NCBI RefSeq assembly: GCF_002222615.2
Contig: NZ_CP022412.2
Location: 2,666,001 to 2,730,000, forward strand
Source: Bacteroides caccae
GTDB taxonomy: Bacteria; Bacteroidota; Bacteroidia; Bacteroidales; Bacteroidaceae
Direction of reading: 5' to 3'
DNA: 64,000 nt
Shown here piece by piece: positions 25,276-33,717 of this stretch (position 1 is the stretch's first letter; the number at the start of each line of letters is the position of its first letter). The notes below the pieces were generated by a model. It searched no databases. It was not told the origin of the DNA and saw nothing but the letters and a program-made list of their open reading frames with translations. A program made the translations under genes and the position numbers.

Positions 25276-25470
25276 ATGAAACAAGAATCAAGCGCAGTTA
25301 ATCCGTATAACGGAGTGTTCGGGCAGCAAGGTTGGATTTGTCCGAAGTGTGGCAGGGTATATTCACCTTTTACCCAAATGTGTTTGTATTGCAAACCCAA
25401 TAATACAAATACAATTTCTAATACTACCGTCAGTGAAGAAAAATTAAGAGAAAATCGTAAAACAGAGTAA
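25276..25470 (+). CDS. Small zinc-ribbon protein
   Basis: A 64-residue protein with two CxxC knuckles (CPKCGRVYSPFTQMCLYC), a complete four-cysteine zinc ribbon. It precedes the DUF551 gene by 1 base. Confidence 0.6.
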   Translation: MKQESSAVNPYNGVFGQQGWICPKCGRVYSPFTQMCLYCKPNNTNTISNTTVSEEKLRENRKTE

Positions 25471-25471
25471 T

Positions 25472-25921
25472 ATGAAACAGACATTAGAAGAAGCAGCATA
25501 CGACTATGCTACTAATAAAACAAAGTTTAGAAAAGAGGTTTTAAAGGAGGTTGATCCAGATAACTATGTTAGTCGGAAATCTGATTGTATGGAAGATTTT
25601 CAATTTGGTGCAGAATGGCAGGCAAAGCAATCTCCTTGGATAAGTATTGAGGAACGATTACCGGATAAAGGTCAGCGTGTTTTAGTCGGATTTTTATATT
25701 ACTATAAATACGATGATAGAGAAGCTGAATCACGTAAGTATATAGATGTATTCACGTATGAAAATGGTATATGGACTACTGATAGTGATATATCATATTT
25801 AGGAAAAAGTGTCGAGAAAGATGATATTAAGGTTATATGTTGGATGCCAATTCCGTCTTTCGATGAAATACTTGAAGCCAACAGAGATGTACTAGAACGG
25901 ATTAAAGAGAAAGGAGATTGA
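25472..25921 (+). CDS. DUF551 protein, copy 1
   Basis: A 149-residue protein. The N-terminal MKQTLEEAAYDYATNK is a phage-type helical region; DUF551 covers WISIEERLPDKGQRVLV to WMPIPSF, a small beta-rich domain of unknown role. A paralogue is at 35701-36093 with nearly identical ends. It runs into the next gene with a Shine-Dalgarno-like AAAGGAG in its last codons. Confidence 0.72.
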   Translation: MKQTLEEAAYDYATNKTKFRKEVLKEVDPDNYVSRKSDCMEDFQFGAEWQAKQSPWISIEERLPDKGQRVLVGFLYYYKYDDREAESRKYIDVFTYENGIWTTDSDISYLGKSVEKDDIKVICWMPIPSFDEILEANRDVLERIKEKGD

Positions 25922-25923
25922 TT

Positions 25924-26103
25924 ATGGCTAAACTTAGATTAATAATCAGATTGTTGCTTACCCCTTTATGGTTAGCCTTATTTTTTGTTTACCTGCCAAT
26001 ATGGTATATACAAATGAGCTGGTACTACTTTAGATTTAGTGACTATTGGGAGGGCTATCTACTATTGTGGGATAGGATAATGATATTTTTAAAAATCAAA
26101 TAA
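25924..26103 (+). CDS. Small membrane protein
   Basis: A 59-residue protein, hydrophobic from residue 5 to 32 (LRLIIRLLLTPLWLALFFVYL), with aromatic residues around the membrane part. The ATG at 25924 has AAAGGAG about 9 bases upstream and is preferred over 25918. Confidence 0.55.
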   Translation: MAKLRLIIRLLLTPLWLALFFVYLPIWYIQMSWYYFRFSDYWEGYLLLWDRIMIFLKIK

Positions 26104-26126
26104 CAGTGAAAATTGGAGGATGAATT

Positions 26127-26543
26127 ATGAAATCAAAACAGGTATTATCAGTCGAACAGATGAAACATTTACAGGAACTTAGATTGGACACAAGTGATGC
26201 AAGTATGTGTTATTGCTGTTTTTATGGCAATATAAAGGAAGAATGGGAACTTGAAATATATGAAGATGTAATTAATCAAAAAAGAGATAGTACATTTTGG
26301 GAAATAGTCCCTACTTATACCTTTCAGGACATAATAGAATTACTGCCGAAAGAAATTAATATAGTTACAGATACTTATTATCTTACAATATCCACTTATG
26401 ATTGTGATGTATGGTCTATATACTATTCAATGTCTGATGAATTTGATTACTATAAAGAGTTTAAATCAGATTCATTAATTGACGCAGCCTACGAGATGCT
26501 TTGCTGGTGTATTGAAAACGGATATATTAAAACTAAAGAATAG
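26127..26543 (+). CDS. Hypothetical phage protein
   Basis: A 138-residue acidic protein (MKSKQVLSVEQMKHLQELRLDTSDASMCYCCF). This layout (VSxEQMxHLxELGLDTSxASMxW) is common in Bacteroides phage and mobile-element proteins of unknown function. Confidence 0.6.
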   Translation: MKSKQVLSVEQMKHLQELRLDTSDASMCYCCFYGNIKEEWELEIYEDVINQKRDSTFWEIVPTYTFQDIIELLPKEINIVTDTYYLTISTYDCDVWSIYYSMSDEFDYYKEFKSDSLIDAAYEMLCWCIENGYIKTKE

Positions 26544-26545
26544 TT

Positions 26546-26881
26546 ATGAAAGTAAGAGTAAAAGAAACTGGAGAAATTATCAATATTGCTGATTACGCAC
26601 GTGTCACACTTGATAAGTGTGATAGTTACGGTAATCCTATTGAATTAAGTTTTGATGATGTTGAAATACTTCAAGAAATGTCTGATAATATTGATTGGGA
26701 ACAGAAACGTTATGAAATAGCAAAGGAAACAGTTACTGCAATAATGTCAAATGAAGATTTCTATCATCAGGTTTTATGTGAGGGAGCAGAGCATGGTCAA
26801 AGACAAATTCAAACTAATATTGCACGTGCCGCAGTTATATTTGCTGATGCTCTTATTGAAGAATTAAAGAAGAAGGAATAG
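26546..26881 (+). CDS. Hypothetical phage protein
   Basis: A 111-residue protein (MKVRVKETGEIINIADYARVTLDKCDSYGNP). Starts 2 bases after the previous stop and ends 2 bases before the methyltransferase gene. No domain. Confidence 0.6.
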   Translation: MKVRVKETGEIINIADYARVTLDKCDSYGNPIELSFDDVEILQEMSDNIDWEQKRYEIAKETVTAIMSNEDFYHQVLCEGAEHGQRQIQTNIARAAVIFADALIEELKKKE

Positions 26882-26883
26882 CC

Positions 26884-27636
26884 ATGCCAATAAGCGAAGT
26901 ATATAATATAGACCGAATGGATTTCTTAAAGAAATTCCCAGATAACTTCTTTGACTTGTTCATAGATGATCCACCATACGGAATTGGAGCGGATAATCCT
27001 TCGATCAAGCCCAATACTGTAAAACAAAGTAATGGTAATATACTGTATGTTAAACAATCCGTTTATCCGAAATCAGACTGGGATTCACGAGTTCCCCCTC
27101 CAGAATATTTCGATGAAGTAAAAAGGGTCAGCCGAAATCAGATAATATGGGGAGTAAACTACTTTAATTACGACTTTACTGGTGGACGCATTGTTTGGGA
27201 TAAGCTAAATGGTGATACTGACCAATACGATTGTGAAATAGCATACTGCAGTATGAATAACAGAACTGACCTTGTATATTGCATGTGGCGAGGCATGATT
27301 CAGGGAACCTATTGCGGAAAGGATTTATCTAAGGCAATTATACAGCAAGGAAACAAAAAGTTGAATGAAAAGCGGATTCACCCCTGCCAAAAACCTGTAA
27401 TTTTATACGCATGGTTACTCAATCAATATGCCAACCCCGGTTATAAGATCGGTGATGCTCACATGGGTAGTCAAAGTAGCCGGATTGCAGCTTACAAGCT
27501 AAGATTCGACTATTGGGGATGTGAAAAAGACAAGTTTCATTTTAAAGAAGGTAATTCTCGTTTCCGTTATGAATGTCACGGAGAAATAAAAACAGAAAAA
27601 GGAACTTTAGTACAAACAAGTCTATTTGACTTATAA
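26884..27636 (+). CDS. Phage DNA methyltransferase (DPPY type)
   Basis: A 250-residue protein. Motif IV DPPYGIGAD lies near residue 29; the C-terminal IHPCQKPVILYAWLL and IGDAHMGSQSSRIAAYK correspond to motifs X and I of beta-type amino-methyltransferases. In motif I the usual DPFxGSG is changed to DAHMGSQ, so activity may be reduced or altered. No restriction enzyme gene lies nearby; it probably protects phage DNA. Confidence 0.85.
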   Translation: MPISEVYNIDRMDFLKKFPDNFFDLFIDDPPYGIGADNPSIKPNTVKQSNGNILYVKQSVYPKSDWDSRVPPPEYFDEVKRVSRNQIIWGVNYFNYDFTGGRIVWDKLNGDTDQYDCEIAYCSMNNRTDLVYCMWRGMIQGTYCGKDLSKAIIQQGNKKLNEKRIHPCQKPVILYAWLLNQYANPGYKIGDAHMGSQSSRIAAYKLRFDYWGCEKDKFHFKEGNSRFRYECHGEIKTEKGTLVQTSLFDL

Positions 27637-27649
27637 TATTAATATAACA

Positions 27650-28198
27650 ATGAAGAAAATTGAATTTTACCCAGGAATCAATCTTGATAAAGCATATCAA
27701 GAATTGCAGGACAATGCACCATGTTATGGTGAATTTAACGAGAAAACGTTGTATTCTACTGATTCTCTCGATGAAGTGTTTGTTAAAGTGACCGGTAAGT
27801 CAAAAGCGGAACACGATGAATATATCCGTAAGATACACGAAGAGTATGACCGTAAAGAAGCGGAGTTTAAGGCTAAAATTCCGCAATTAACCGAAGATTA
27901 CAGAAAACGTGCAATAGGCATTATTCCGGAAGGATATTTGGAATTATGGAATGAAATTGTTCCTATCAGGTTGAATGATCTCTATCATGGCATGGAACTT
28001 GACTGCTGGTTAGAATTGGTTGCAGTATTGAATGATACCTCTAAAAAAGAACTGGAAAGATTTGAAATATGCCGGTCTTTGTTCTCCAAGCAAGGTCACA
28101 GCGGCATGAGTGCAGGACTTGTTTTTAATGGTCTTAAGTGTTTTCATCCATTAGGAGAAATGTTGGTATTATACATTAACGACTCTATAAAAGCATAG
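27650..28198 (+). CDS. Hypothetical phage protein
   Basis: A 182-residue protein (MKKIEFYPGINLDKAYQELQ), charged helical first half. The ATG at 27650 is preferred over an in-frame start inside the methyltransferase end. No domain recognised. Confidence 0.62.
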   Translation: MKKIEFYPGINLDKAYQELQDNAPCYGEFNEKTLYSTDSLDEVFVKVTGKSKAEHDEYIRKIHEEYDRKEAEFKAKIPQLTEDYRKRAIGIIPEGYLELWNEIVPIRLNDLYHGMELDCWLELVAVLNDTSKKELERFEICRSLFSKQGHSGMSAGLVFNGLKCFHPLGEMLVLYINDSIKA

Positions 28199-28206
28199 TA
28201 CCTCTT

Positions 28207-28548
28207 ATGGAAGAAAATAAAAACATTGGTGAAATTACCATTGGATTTGATAATGAATCTGCAAGAAAAGTAGCAATCACAGATATGGTCCGGTGCGAAT
28301 TTTCAGATCACCGTCTTGTTACCGTTGCGCATACAGAAGAAGATGCCTACCTGCTATCGGTAGAAAATCCTCAAAGTTCCGGACGCGCTACCCAAACGAA
28401 TATGTATTTGACAGAAGGAAGTGCAGCTGCTCTTTTCTATACATACATCTTATATCTGGAACATAACGGAATAGATGTAAATGAGTTATTCAAGAAATAC
28501 ATACTTGACGATAAAGAGATCAAATATGAATTTTCATCAAAAGATTAA
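28207..28548 (+). CDS. Hypothetical phage protein
   Basis: A 113-residue acidic protein (MEENKNIGEITIGFDNESARKVAIT). No domain. Same operon. Confidence 0.6.
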   Translation: MEENKNIGEITIGFDNESARKVAITDMVRCEFSDHRLVTVAHTEEDAYLLSVENPQSSGRATQTNMYLTEGSAAALFYTYILYLEHNGIDVNELFKKYILDDKEIKYEFSSKD

Positions 28549-28560
28549 TATTACATCATT

Positions 28561-29013
28561 ATGGAAATAAACTGTAAATACTGCCCTAAAAATAATGCTT
28601 CAGGAGAATGCAAGATAGATGATTGTCCTCTACTTCCTATCATAAAGGAAATGGAAGAAATAAGTGGATTCTTGAATATCACATGCCAAAACAACCCTAC
28701 AGAAATACAGGAAAGGATTGCGGCTACTATGGTATATGTAGTAAGAACCGGTGAAATGCTTGCAGATGCTAAAAGAATGCTTCGCAAAAGAAAATCGGAT
28801 GAAATACAAAACACCATTATTAAGATAGCGCAGGAAAACTGTTTGTCTGCAAAAGTACAAAATGCCCTACTTGATAGTATTGCAGAAAACGAATCATTCT
28901 TAGTTGATCGACTAGATCGACTTAACGCTTCAGCAACGCATCAGTTAGACGCATTACGCACTCTATTGAGTTATGAAAAGGAAGCTTTACGGCTAAATAA
29001 GACTGGATATTAG
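28561..29013 (+). CDS. Hypothetical cysteine-containing protein
   Basis: A 150-residue protein. Cysteines at the start (CKYCPKNNASGECKIDDC) could bind a metal; the rest is helical (DSIAENESFLVDRLDRLNASATHQL). Last gene before the replication promoter. Confidence 0.6.
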   Translation: MEINCKYCPKNNASGECKIDDCPLLPIIKEMEEISGFLNITCQNNPTEIQERIAATMVYVVRTGEMLADAKRMLRKRKSDEIQNTIIKIAQENCLSAKVQNALLDSIAENESFLVDRLDRLNASATHQLDALRTLLSYEKEALRLNKTGY

Positions 29014-29047
29014 AAAAAAAGTTAATAACGGAAAAATAATAGATATT

Positions 29048-29083
29048 AAGTGATTGTTTTTATGTCACTTTTGTTTAGCTTTA
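29048..29083 (+). promoter_or_regulatory. AAGTGAY-type phage promoter of the replication operon
   Basis: AAGTGA at 29048 and TCACTT at 29065 form an inverted repeat; the -7 box TAGCTTTA is at 29076-29083, 28 bases after the first box. There is no TTTG -33 element. Confidence 0.6.
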
Positions 29084-29110
29084 CACCGTGAAAAATAATT
29101 AATCATCTTA

Positions 29111-29207
29111 GTGGGATTTGATGATAAACAAGATATTAAACAGGCTTTCTTGGAGTACATACCTTAATCCCACATCAAAGGTATAGAAACTTGAAAGCCG
29201 CTGTTTT
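29111..29207 (+). ncRNA. Structured leader RNA before the replication gene
   Basis: GGCTTTC (29143-29149) pairs with GAAAGCC (29193-29199), and ATACCTT (29159-29165) with AAGGTAT (29178-29184). The enclosed loop contains AATCCCAC (29166-29173), complementary to GTGGGATT at 29111-29118, giving a pseudoknot; TTTGATG/CATCAAA is an alternative pairing. A T run follows at 29203-29207. The arrangement parallels the KilA-N leader. Confidence 0.5.
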
Positions 29208-29226
29208 TAATATATGAATACTTAAT

Positions 29227-30285
29227 ATGGCTCGAAATAAAGAAGTTGGGCTGGACTACTTTCCTTTTGATATAAATTTCTTTCAAGACATAAAGATAAG
29301 GAAACTAATCAAGTACCAGAGTGGCAAGGCTATAACTGTATATGCTCTCCTGCTATGTCTTATCTACAAAAGTGGGTACTACGTGAGGTGGGATGAAGAG
29401 TTGGCTTTCATTATATCGGAACAAACCGGGTTTGAAGAGTCGTATATACTTGAGGTCATTAAATGCTGTATGGCACTAGGGTTATTATCCAAAGAATTAT
29501 ATGATAAGGAGAAGATTTTAACATCTAAAGGAATTCAGAAACAGTACAACTTTATATGCAGACAAGCGAAGCGGAAAAGTAGAGTCGAAGAGTTCTCTAT
29601 TATTGTTCCTGATGAAGAAACTGTAATTCCTTCGGAAGAAATAGCTATTAATTCGGAAGAAATGCCAATAAACTCCGAAGTAATCACACAAAGTAAAGTA
29701 AAGGAAAGTAAAGAGAATATTATTATTCCCCCCACACCCCCCAAGGGGTTTGAGGATTTAGAAAAAGCTATTTCTGAAAAAGATCATGCCTTGAATGAGG
29801 CTTTAGCCAGAATTAAGGAACTTGAAGAAAAGATTGCTAAAGACAATCCTGCAAAGCCTAAACGGGCTAATATCCTAAATGCTAACGCTCGAAAGGCTTT
29901 TGAAGAACATTTCAGAAATACTTTTGGCGAAGAATATTACTGGACTGCCAAAGATGCTGGCAATATGTCCCAGTTGCTTCGTAAGCTAACATTTTCACGG
30001 GAACAAAGACAGATGCCCGTTGATGATGCCTCTGTGTTGTACGCTCTCCAAGTGTTCCTCACTTCCGTCAAGGATAGTTGGTTACTGGATAACTTTAGCG
30101 TAGCTAATATTAACTCGAAGTATAACGAAATCGTTTCTAAGGCAAAAAATGGAAATTCAGGAAAAGGAACTATCGGATCAACTACAACAGGTTCAACAGA
30201 GAAATTCGTTTGCAGCAAAGCTGAAAAAGGAGCAGATAGGGAATCTGATAGAGCGCCACAGAAAGACTATTCTTCAAGATTTTGA
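29227..30285 (+). CDS. Phage replication organiser (DUF4373, Lin1244/Lin1753-like)
   Basis: A 352-residue protein. Residues 1-110 hold the DUF4373 winged-helix part (DYFPFDINFFQDIKIRKLIKYQSGKA). A linker of repeated Ser-Glu-Glu blocks and a proline-rich piece follow, then a coiled coil and a DnaD-like C-terminal domain (RKAFEEHFRNTFGEEYYW). It should recruit the replication machinery to the phage origin. Its last 137 bases overlap the ATPase gene in another frame. Confidence 0.78.
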   Translation: MARNKEVGLDYFPFDINFFQDIKIRKLIKYQSGKAITVYALLLCLIYKSGYYVRWDEELAFIISEQTGFEESYILEVIKCCMALGLLSKELYDKEKILTSKGIQKQYNFICRQAKRKSRVEEFSIIVPDEETVIPSEEIAINSEEMPINSEVITQSKVKESKENIIIPPTPPKGFEDLEKAISEKDHALNEALARIKELEEKIAKDNPAKPKRANILNANARKAFEEHFRNTFGEEYYWTAKDAGNMSQLLRKLTFSREQRQMPVDDASVLYALQVFLTSVKDSWLLDNFSVANINSKYNEIVSKAKNGNSGKGTIGSTTTGSTEKFVCSKAEKGADRESDRAPQKDYSSRF

Positions 30286-30937
30286 ATATGACTTGACGAA
30301 TCCCAATGAGTTTTATGCCCATCGTGATTTTATCAGGTATATCGGGAATAACTATATGGGGCGTGAATTCAGAGAGTTTGAAGTAGACGAAAACAACTCG
30401 AAAGTGTTGTCTTTCCTGCTTTACTACTTCAATGGATGCCGGTATGCAGAACAAGTTTTTCCAGATGAAGATTACAAAATCCATAAAAACCTGCTACTTG
30501 TCGGAGAACCCGGTACTGGTAAAACGATGCTTATGCAGATTTTTTCTGATTATTTACGATTGACTCATAACCCGAATACTTTTGAGAATCTATCGGTTAC
30601 TCAAATGATGAACTATTACAAGATGAATGGTCATATCGACCGACATACGTTCAATGAAGGACAATCGAAAGGGTTTAAACCGGAACCTTTTAATATCTGC
30701 TTAAACGATATAGGACTGGAAACGGAGAATCAGAAAAGTTATGGCACTAGTCTAAATAGTGTGATAGATGAATTTTTATATGCAAGATATGAGATTTACC
30801 AACAATTTGGCAAGATGTATCACATAACAAGTAATCTTGATGCAGAAGAATTTAAAAAGCGTTTTGCTGATCGACTTGTTGACCGATTTAAAAGTTTCAA
30901 CCTTATCCCCCTTAGAGGGAATAGTAGAAGAAAATAG
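30149..30937 (+). CDS. DnaC-like ATPase, helicase loader
   Basis: A 262-residue AAA+-type ATPase with Walker A GEPGTGKTM near residue 118 and a Walker B-like FNICLNDIGLE. The C-terminal ITSNLDAEEFKKRFADRLVDRF contains the sensor and arginine-finger region. It probably loads the host DnaB helicase. The start at 30149 produces a long overlap with the previous gene; no good later ATG precedes the conserved part. Confidence 0.8.
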   Translation: MEIQEKELSDQLQQVQQRNSFAAKLKKEQIGNLIERHRKTILQDFEYDLTNPNEFYAHRDFIRYIGNNYMGREFREFEVDENNSKVLSFLLYYFNGCRYAEQVFPDEDYKIHKNLLLVGEPGTGKTMLMQIFSDYLRLTHNPNTFENLSVTQMMNYYKMNGHIDRHTFNEGQSKGFKPEPFNICLNDIGLETENQKSYGTSLNSVIDEFLYARYEIYQQFGKMYHITSNLDAEEFKKRFADRLVDRFKSFNLIPLRGNSRRK

Positions 30938-30991
30938 CTGATTTACAGCAAGTTAATTTAATATAAAGCCATATAAATCAGGAAAGTAACG

Positions 30992-31023
30992 TTTGTTTAC
31001 AATTAGCAAAATGAGTAACTTTA
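30992..31023 (+). promoter_or_regulatory. Bacteroides-type promoter
   Basis: TTTG (30992-30995) and TAACTTTA (31016-31023), 20 bases apart. It serves the small genes from 31052. Confidence 0.6.
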
Positions 31024-31051
31024 TACCTGTAAATTAAAAATTATATAAGTT

Positions 31052-31402
31052 ATGAAATCAAGCAACATTAAACGTTTAAAAAACTGTTCTTATTTTAAGG
31101 GATGTATTTATAAAGTTTATAGCCCCAATAAACCAAAAAGTTTTGATGACGAAGTGTCGGCTATGGATTTTGCTAGTAAATTAAATGCTCCTTGTCGAGT
31201 AATTATTGCAGTTCAATTAACTTTTGATTCTATAAGTCAAAAAGAAGCATTCCTTATCGCTAATCAAGATTTAAGAAGTGATATTGTAAAATCATCTAAT
31301 TCTAGTCTTGAAATCGATTGTTCCAACGCTTTATTTCTTTATGGGAAAATAGTCAATACAATGTCTGGATTTAAGACTAAGTCAATGCTTATCAATAAAT
31401 AA
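31052..31402 (+). CDS. Hypothetical phage protein
   Basis: A 116-residue protein (MKSSNIKRLKNCSYFKGCIYKVYSPN). No domain recognised. Has its own promoter. Confidence 0.6.
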   Translation: MKSSNIKRLKNCSYFKGCIYKVYSPNKPKSFDDEVSAMDFASKLNAPCRVIIAVQLTFDSISQKEAFLIANQDLRSDIVKSSNSSLEIDCSNALFLYGKIVNTMSGFKTKSMLINK

Positions 31403-31415
31403 AAATATAAGAGCA

Positions 31416-31553
31416 ATGAAAACAATTAAAAAATTAACAGAAAAAGAAGTGGTACTTAACAGGCTCACACAATCTATGCTTGTGATCTACCTACTAAATG
31501 ACAATGCTAATACCCGAATAGATGATACTCCAAGGTTATCCGGTAATCTGTAA
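31416..31553 (+). CDS. Small hypothetical protein
   Basis: A 45-residue protein (MKTIKKLTEKEVVLNRLTQSML) with the AGAGCA leader before its ATG, as seen at many genes of this phage. It overlaps the next frame by 32 bases. Confidence 0.5.
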   Translation: MKTIKKLTEKEVVLNRLTQSMLVIYLLNDNANTRIDDTPRLSGNL

Positions 31554-31704
31554 CGGTATTCATTACGACGGAAGGCATCTGAAACCAATATGCAAACGGT
31601 GCCGGTTATATACAAAAGTAAAGCAGCCATTTCATAAGTCATGGCGTATAAATGGAATCGATAAATGTATAATAAATCATGTTAGTAGGAACAACAAATC
31701 TTAA
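31522..31704 (+). CDS. Small basic protein with CxxC
   Basis: A 60-residue protein (MILQGYPVICNGIHYDGRHLKPICKRC), possibly metal-binding. Long overlaps with both neighbours lower the confidence. Confidence 0.4.
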   Translation: MILQGYPVICNGIHYDGRHLKPICKRCRLYTKVKQPFHKSWRINGIDKCIINHVSRNNKS

Positions 31705-32083
31705 TACAACACTCAACTTAACCTATGTGTTGACAGATGTTGTAGAAACCCTTCTCTATGACTTGAGAAGTGAAATGGGTAAACAAGGCTATGAACTGCG
31801 TTACGATGCAAAACGTAATTTCAACACTGCAATAGCCGCTATCCGTAAATTAAAACAAGATGTTGACAAAACCCAGTTCTCCACTCAGGAAAATTTCGGC
31901 AACGACTCCGATTGTCTTCTAGCTTTCATCCGTCTATTGGTAGACCGGTGCGGAGATGATGACAAAAAGATGTTTGAATTTTATAATTACATCAAGCGTT
32001 TTCCGTCACAACTTGGTCTCAATCTATCAGACGAAAAAAGTACGTTCGCTCATATTTTCAAAAGTAGTGAGGAGCTGGATTAG
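31679..32083 (+). CDS. Hypothetical phage protein
   Basis: A 134-residue helical protein (MLVGTTNLNTTLNLTYVLTDVVETLLYDLRSEMGK). No domain. Confidence 0.6.
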   Translation: MLVGTTNLNTTLNLTYVLTDVVETLLYDLRSEMGKQGYELRYDAKRNFNTAIAAIRKLKQDVDKTQFSTQENFGNDSDCLLAFIRLLVDRCGDDDKKMFEFYNYIKRFPSQLGLNLSDEKSTFAHIFKSSEELD

Positions 32084-32085
32084 TT

Positions 32086-32187
32086 ATGAGAGTGTTGCTA
32101 AACATCCTCCTTCTCCTAGGAGTTAACATCTTATTTTATCTGGTAGTCTACGCAATATCAGACTACTTAATGGATACAATTAATTAA
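32086..32187 (+). CDS. 33-residue membrane peptide
   Basis: One membrane span (LLNILLLLGVNILFYLVVYAI). It starts 2 bases after the preceding stop, supporting translation. Confidence 0.45.
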   Translation: MRVLLNILLLLGVNILFYLVVYAISDYLMDTIN

Positions 32188-32238
32188 CCTTGCAAGTTCT
32201 TGAATGATTATCAAGGATTTGCGTATAACAGAATAGTA

Positions 32239-32370
32239 ATGAGCAAAGAAAGGTTACAAGAGATAGCAAAGGAATTGGCAAATAATGCCAATATGCCGTA
32301 CTGCTGGGAAGATGTCTACAATCGTTTGATTGGCGGTTATCCTCTTCCGTTTAAAGTAGAAGTCAAATAG
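32239..32370 (+). CDS. Small hypothetical protein
   Basis: A 43-residue protein (MSKERLQEIAKELANNANMPY), helical start, spaced regularly in the operon. Confidence 0.5.
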   Translation: MSKERLQEIAKELANNANMPYCWEDVYNRLIGGYPLPFKVEVK

Positions 32371-32387
32371 AGTAAAACAGAATAGAA

Positions 32388-32942
32388 ATGAAAGAAATAG
32401 AACTATATAATGATCATTTCCAAGAAGTTTGGAAAATTATTCCTGAAACAGACTATTCATACCAAGCATCTTCTTTTGGTAGAATAAAATCTGTTGATAG
32501 AAAAAGATATTGTAAAAATGGACATACATGTATACATAAAGGAAGAATTATTAAATACGGTATTCAAAATAATGGATATTGTATCGTTTGGCTAAGAATA
32601 GGGAATAAAACTAAGGCTTTCACAGTTCATAGACTTGTTGCAAAAACCTTTATAAATAACCCTTTAAACCTTGAACAAGTTAATCATAAAGATGGTAATA
32701 AATGCAATAACCATGTTGATAATTTAGAGTGGTGTAGCCGAAGTGATAATTTAAAACATGCATATAGGGAATTACATCAAAAGAGACATTCTTATACAAT
32801 GGTAAAATGTGTTAACACAGGCGAGGTTTTTGAATCTGTAAGATTAGCAGAAAAATCAAAAGGTTTATGTAAAGGGGCTATATCTCAAGTATTAAATGGC
32901 AGGAGTAAAACATCAGGAGGATTAAAATGGATAAAAATATAA
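32388..32942 (+). CDS. HNH homing endonuclease (NUMOD4/HNH/NUMOD1 layout)
   Basis: A 184-residue protein. An N-terminal NUMOD4-type part (VWKIIPETDYSYQASSFGRIKSVDRK) is followed by the HNH core (VHRLVAKTFINNP, VNHKDGNKCNNHVDNLEWCSRSDNLKHA) and a C-terminal helix-turn-helix-like NUMOD part (VRLAEKSKGLCKGAISQVLNGRSK). It is a free-standing homing endonuclease. It abuts the methyltransferase gene, overlapping it by 16 bases, and its first residues resemble that gene's start. Confidence 0.87.
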   Translation: MKEIELYNDHFQEVWKIIPETDYSYQASSFGRIKSVDRKRYCKNGHTCIHKGRIIKYGIQNNGYCIVWLRIGNKTKAFTVHRLVAKTFINNPLNLEQVNHKDGNKCNNHVDNLEWCSRSDNLKHAYRELHQKRHSYTMVKCVNTGEVFESVRLAEKSKGLCKGAISQVLNGRSKTSGGLKWIKI

Positions 32943-33691
32943 AACCTAAGTTATTCAATGACCATTTCCAAAATTTCCGTTCTTATGGAATCCCAAAAGC
33001 CCAGTTAATTATAGCCGATGTCCCTTATAATTTAGGCAATAGTGCTTATGCTTCTAACCCTTCATGGTATGTGGATGGTGATAATAAGAATGGAGAAAGC
33101 GATAAAGCGGGTAAAGAATTCTTTGATACCGATAAAGATTTTCGCCCTGCCGAGTTTATGCACTTCTGCTCCCAGATGCTTGTAAAGGAACCCAAGGAAA
33201 AAGGCAAGGCGCCTTGCATGATAATATTTTGTGAATTTGAAGACCAGTTCCGGTATATTGAACTGGGTAAAAGATATGGGCTGAATAATTACATCAATCT
33301 TGTATTTAGAAAGAACTTTTCAGCGCAAGTCTTGAAAGCCAATATGAAGATAGTCGGCAATTGTGAATATGGATTGTTGCTTTACCGCGATAAACTTCCA
33401 AAGTTTAACAACGATGGTCGGATGATCTTCAATTGCTTTGATTGGGTGGTGGACAATGAAACTCCGAAGGTTCATAGCACGCAAAAACCGGTTCCTTTGC
33501 TTCGTAGGCTGATAGAGATATTCACCGACAAAGGTGATGTCGTTATTGATCCATGTGCCGGAAGCGGTTCTACCTTATTAGCTGCTGCCCAGTTGGGACG
33601 CAGGGCATACGGATTTGAGATTAAAAAAAAGTTCTTTGCTGATGCGAATAAATTTGTGTTATCACGTATCCAGCAATCGCTATTTGTGTAA
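32927..33691 (+). CDS. Phage DNA methyltransferase
   Basis: A 254-residue protein with motif IV as ADVPYNLGN near residue 29 and motif I as DPCAGSGSTLLAAAQLGRRAYGFE near the C-terminus, so it is a beta-type N6-adenine or N4-cytosine enzyme. VHSTQKPVPLLRRL is motif X. Its start overlaps the homing endonuclease gene. No cognate restriction gene nearby, so it is probably self-protective. Confidence 0.87.
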   Translation: MDKNIKPKLFNDHFQNFRSYGIPKAQLIIADVPYNLGNSAYASNPSWYVDGDNKNGESDKAGKEFFDTDKDFRPAEFMHFCSQMLVKEPKEKGKAPCMIIFCEFEDQFRYIELGKRYGLNNYINLVFRKNFSAQVLKANMKIVGNCEYGLLLYRDKLPKFNNDGRMIFNCFDWVVDNETPKVHSTQKPVPLLRRLIEIFTDKGDVVIDPCAGSGSTLLAAAQLGRRAYGFEIKKKFFADANKFVLSRIQQSLFV

Positions 33692-33717
33692 TTTAAATAA
33701 ATTTAGAAAGGAATCAA

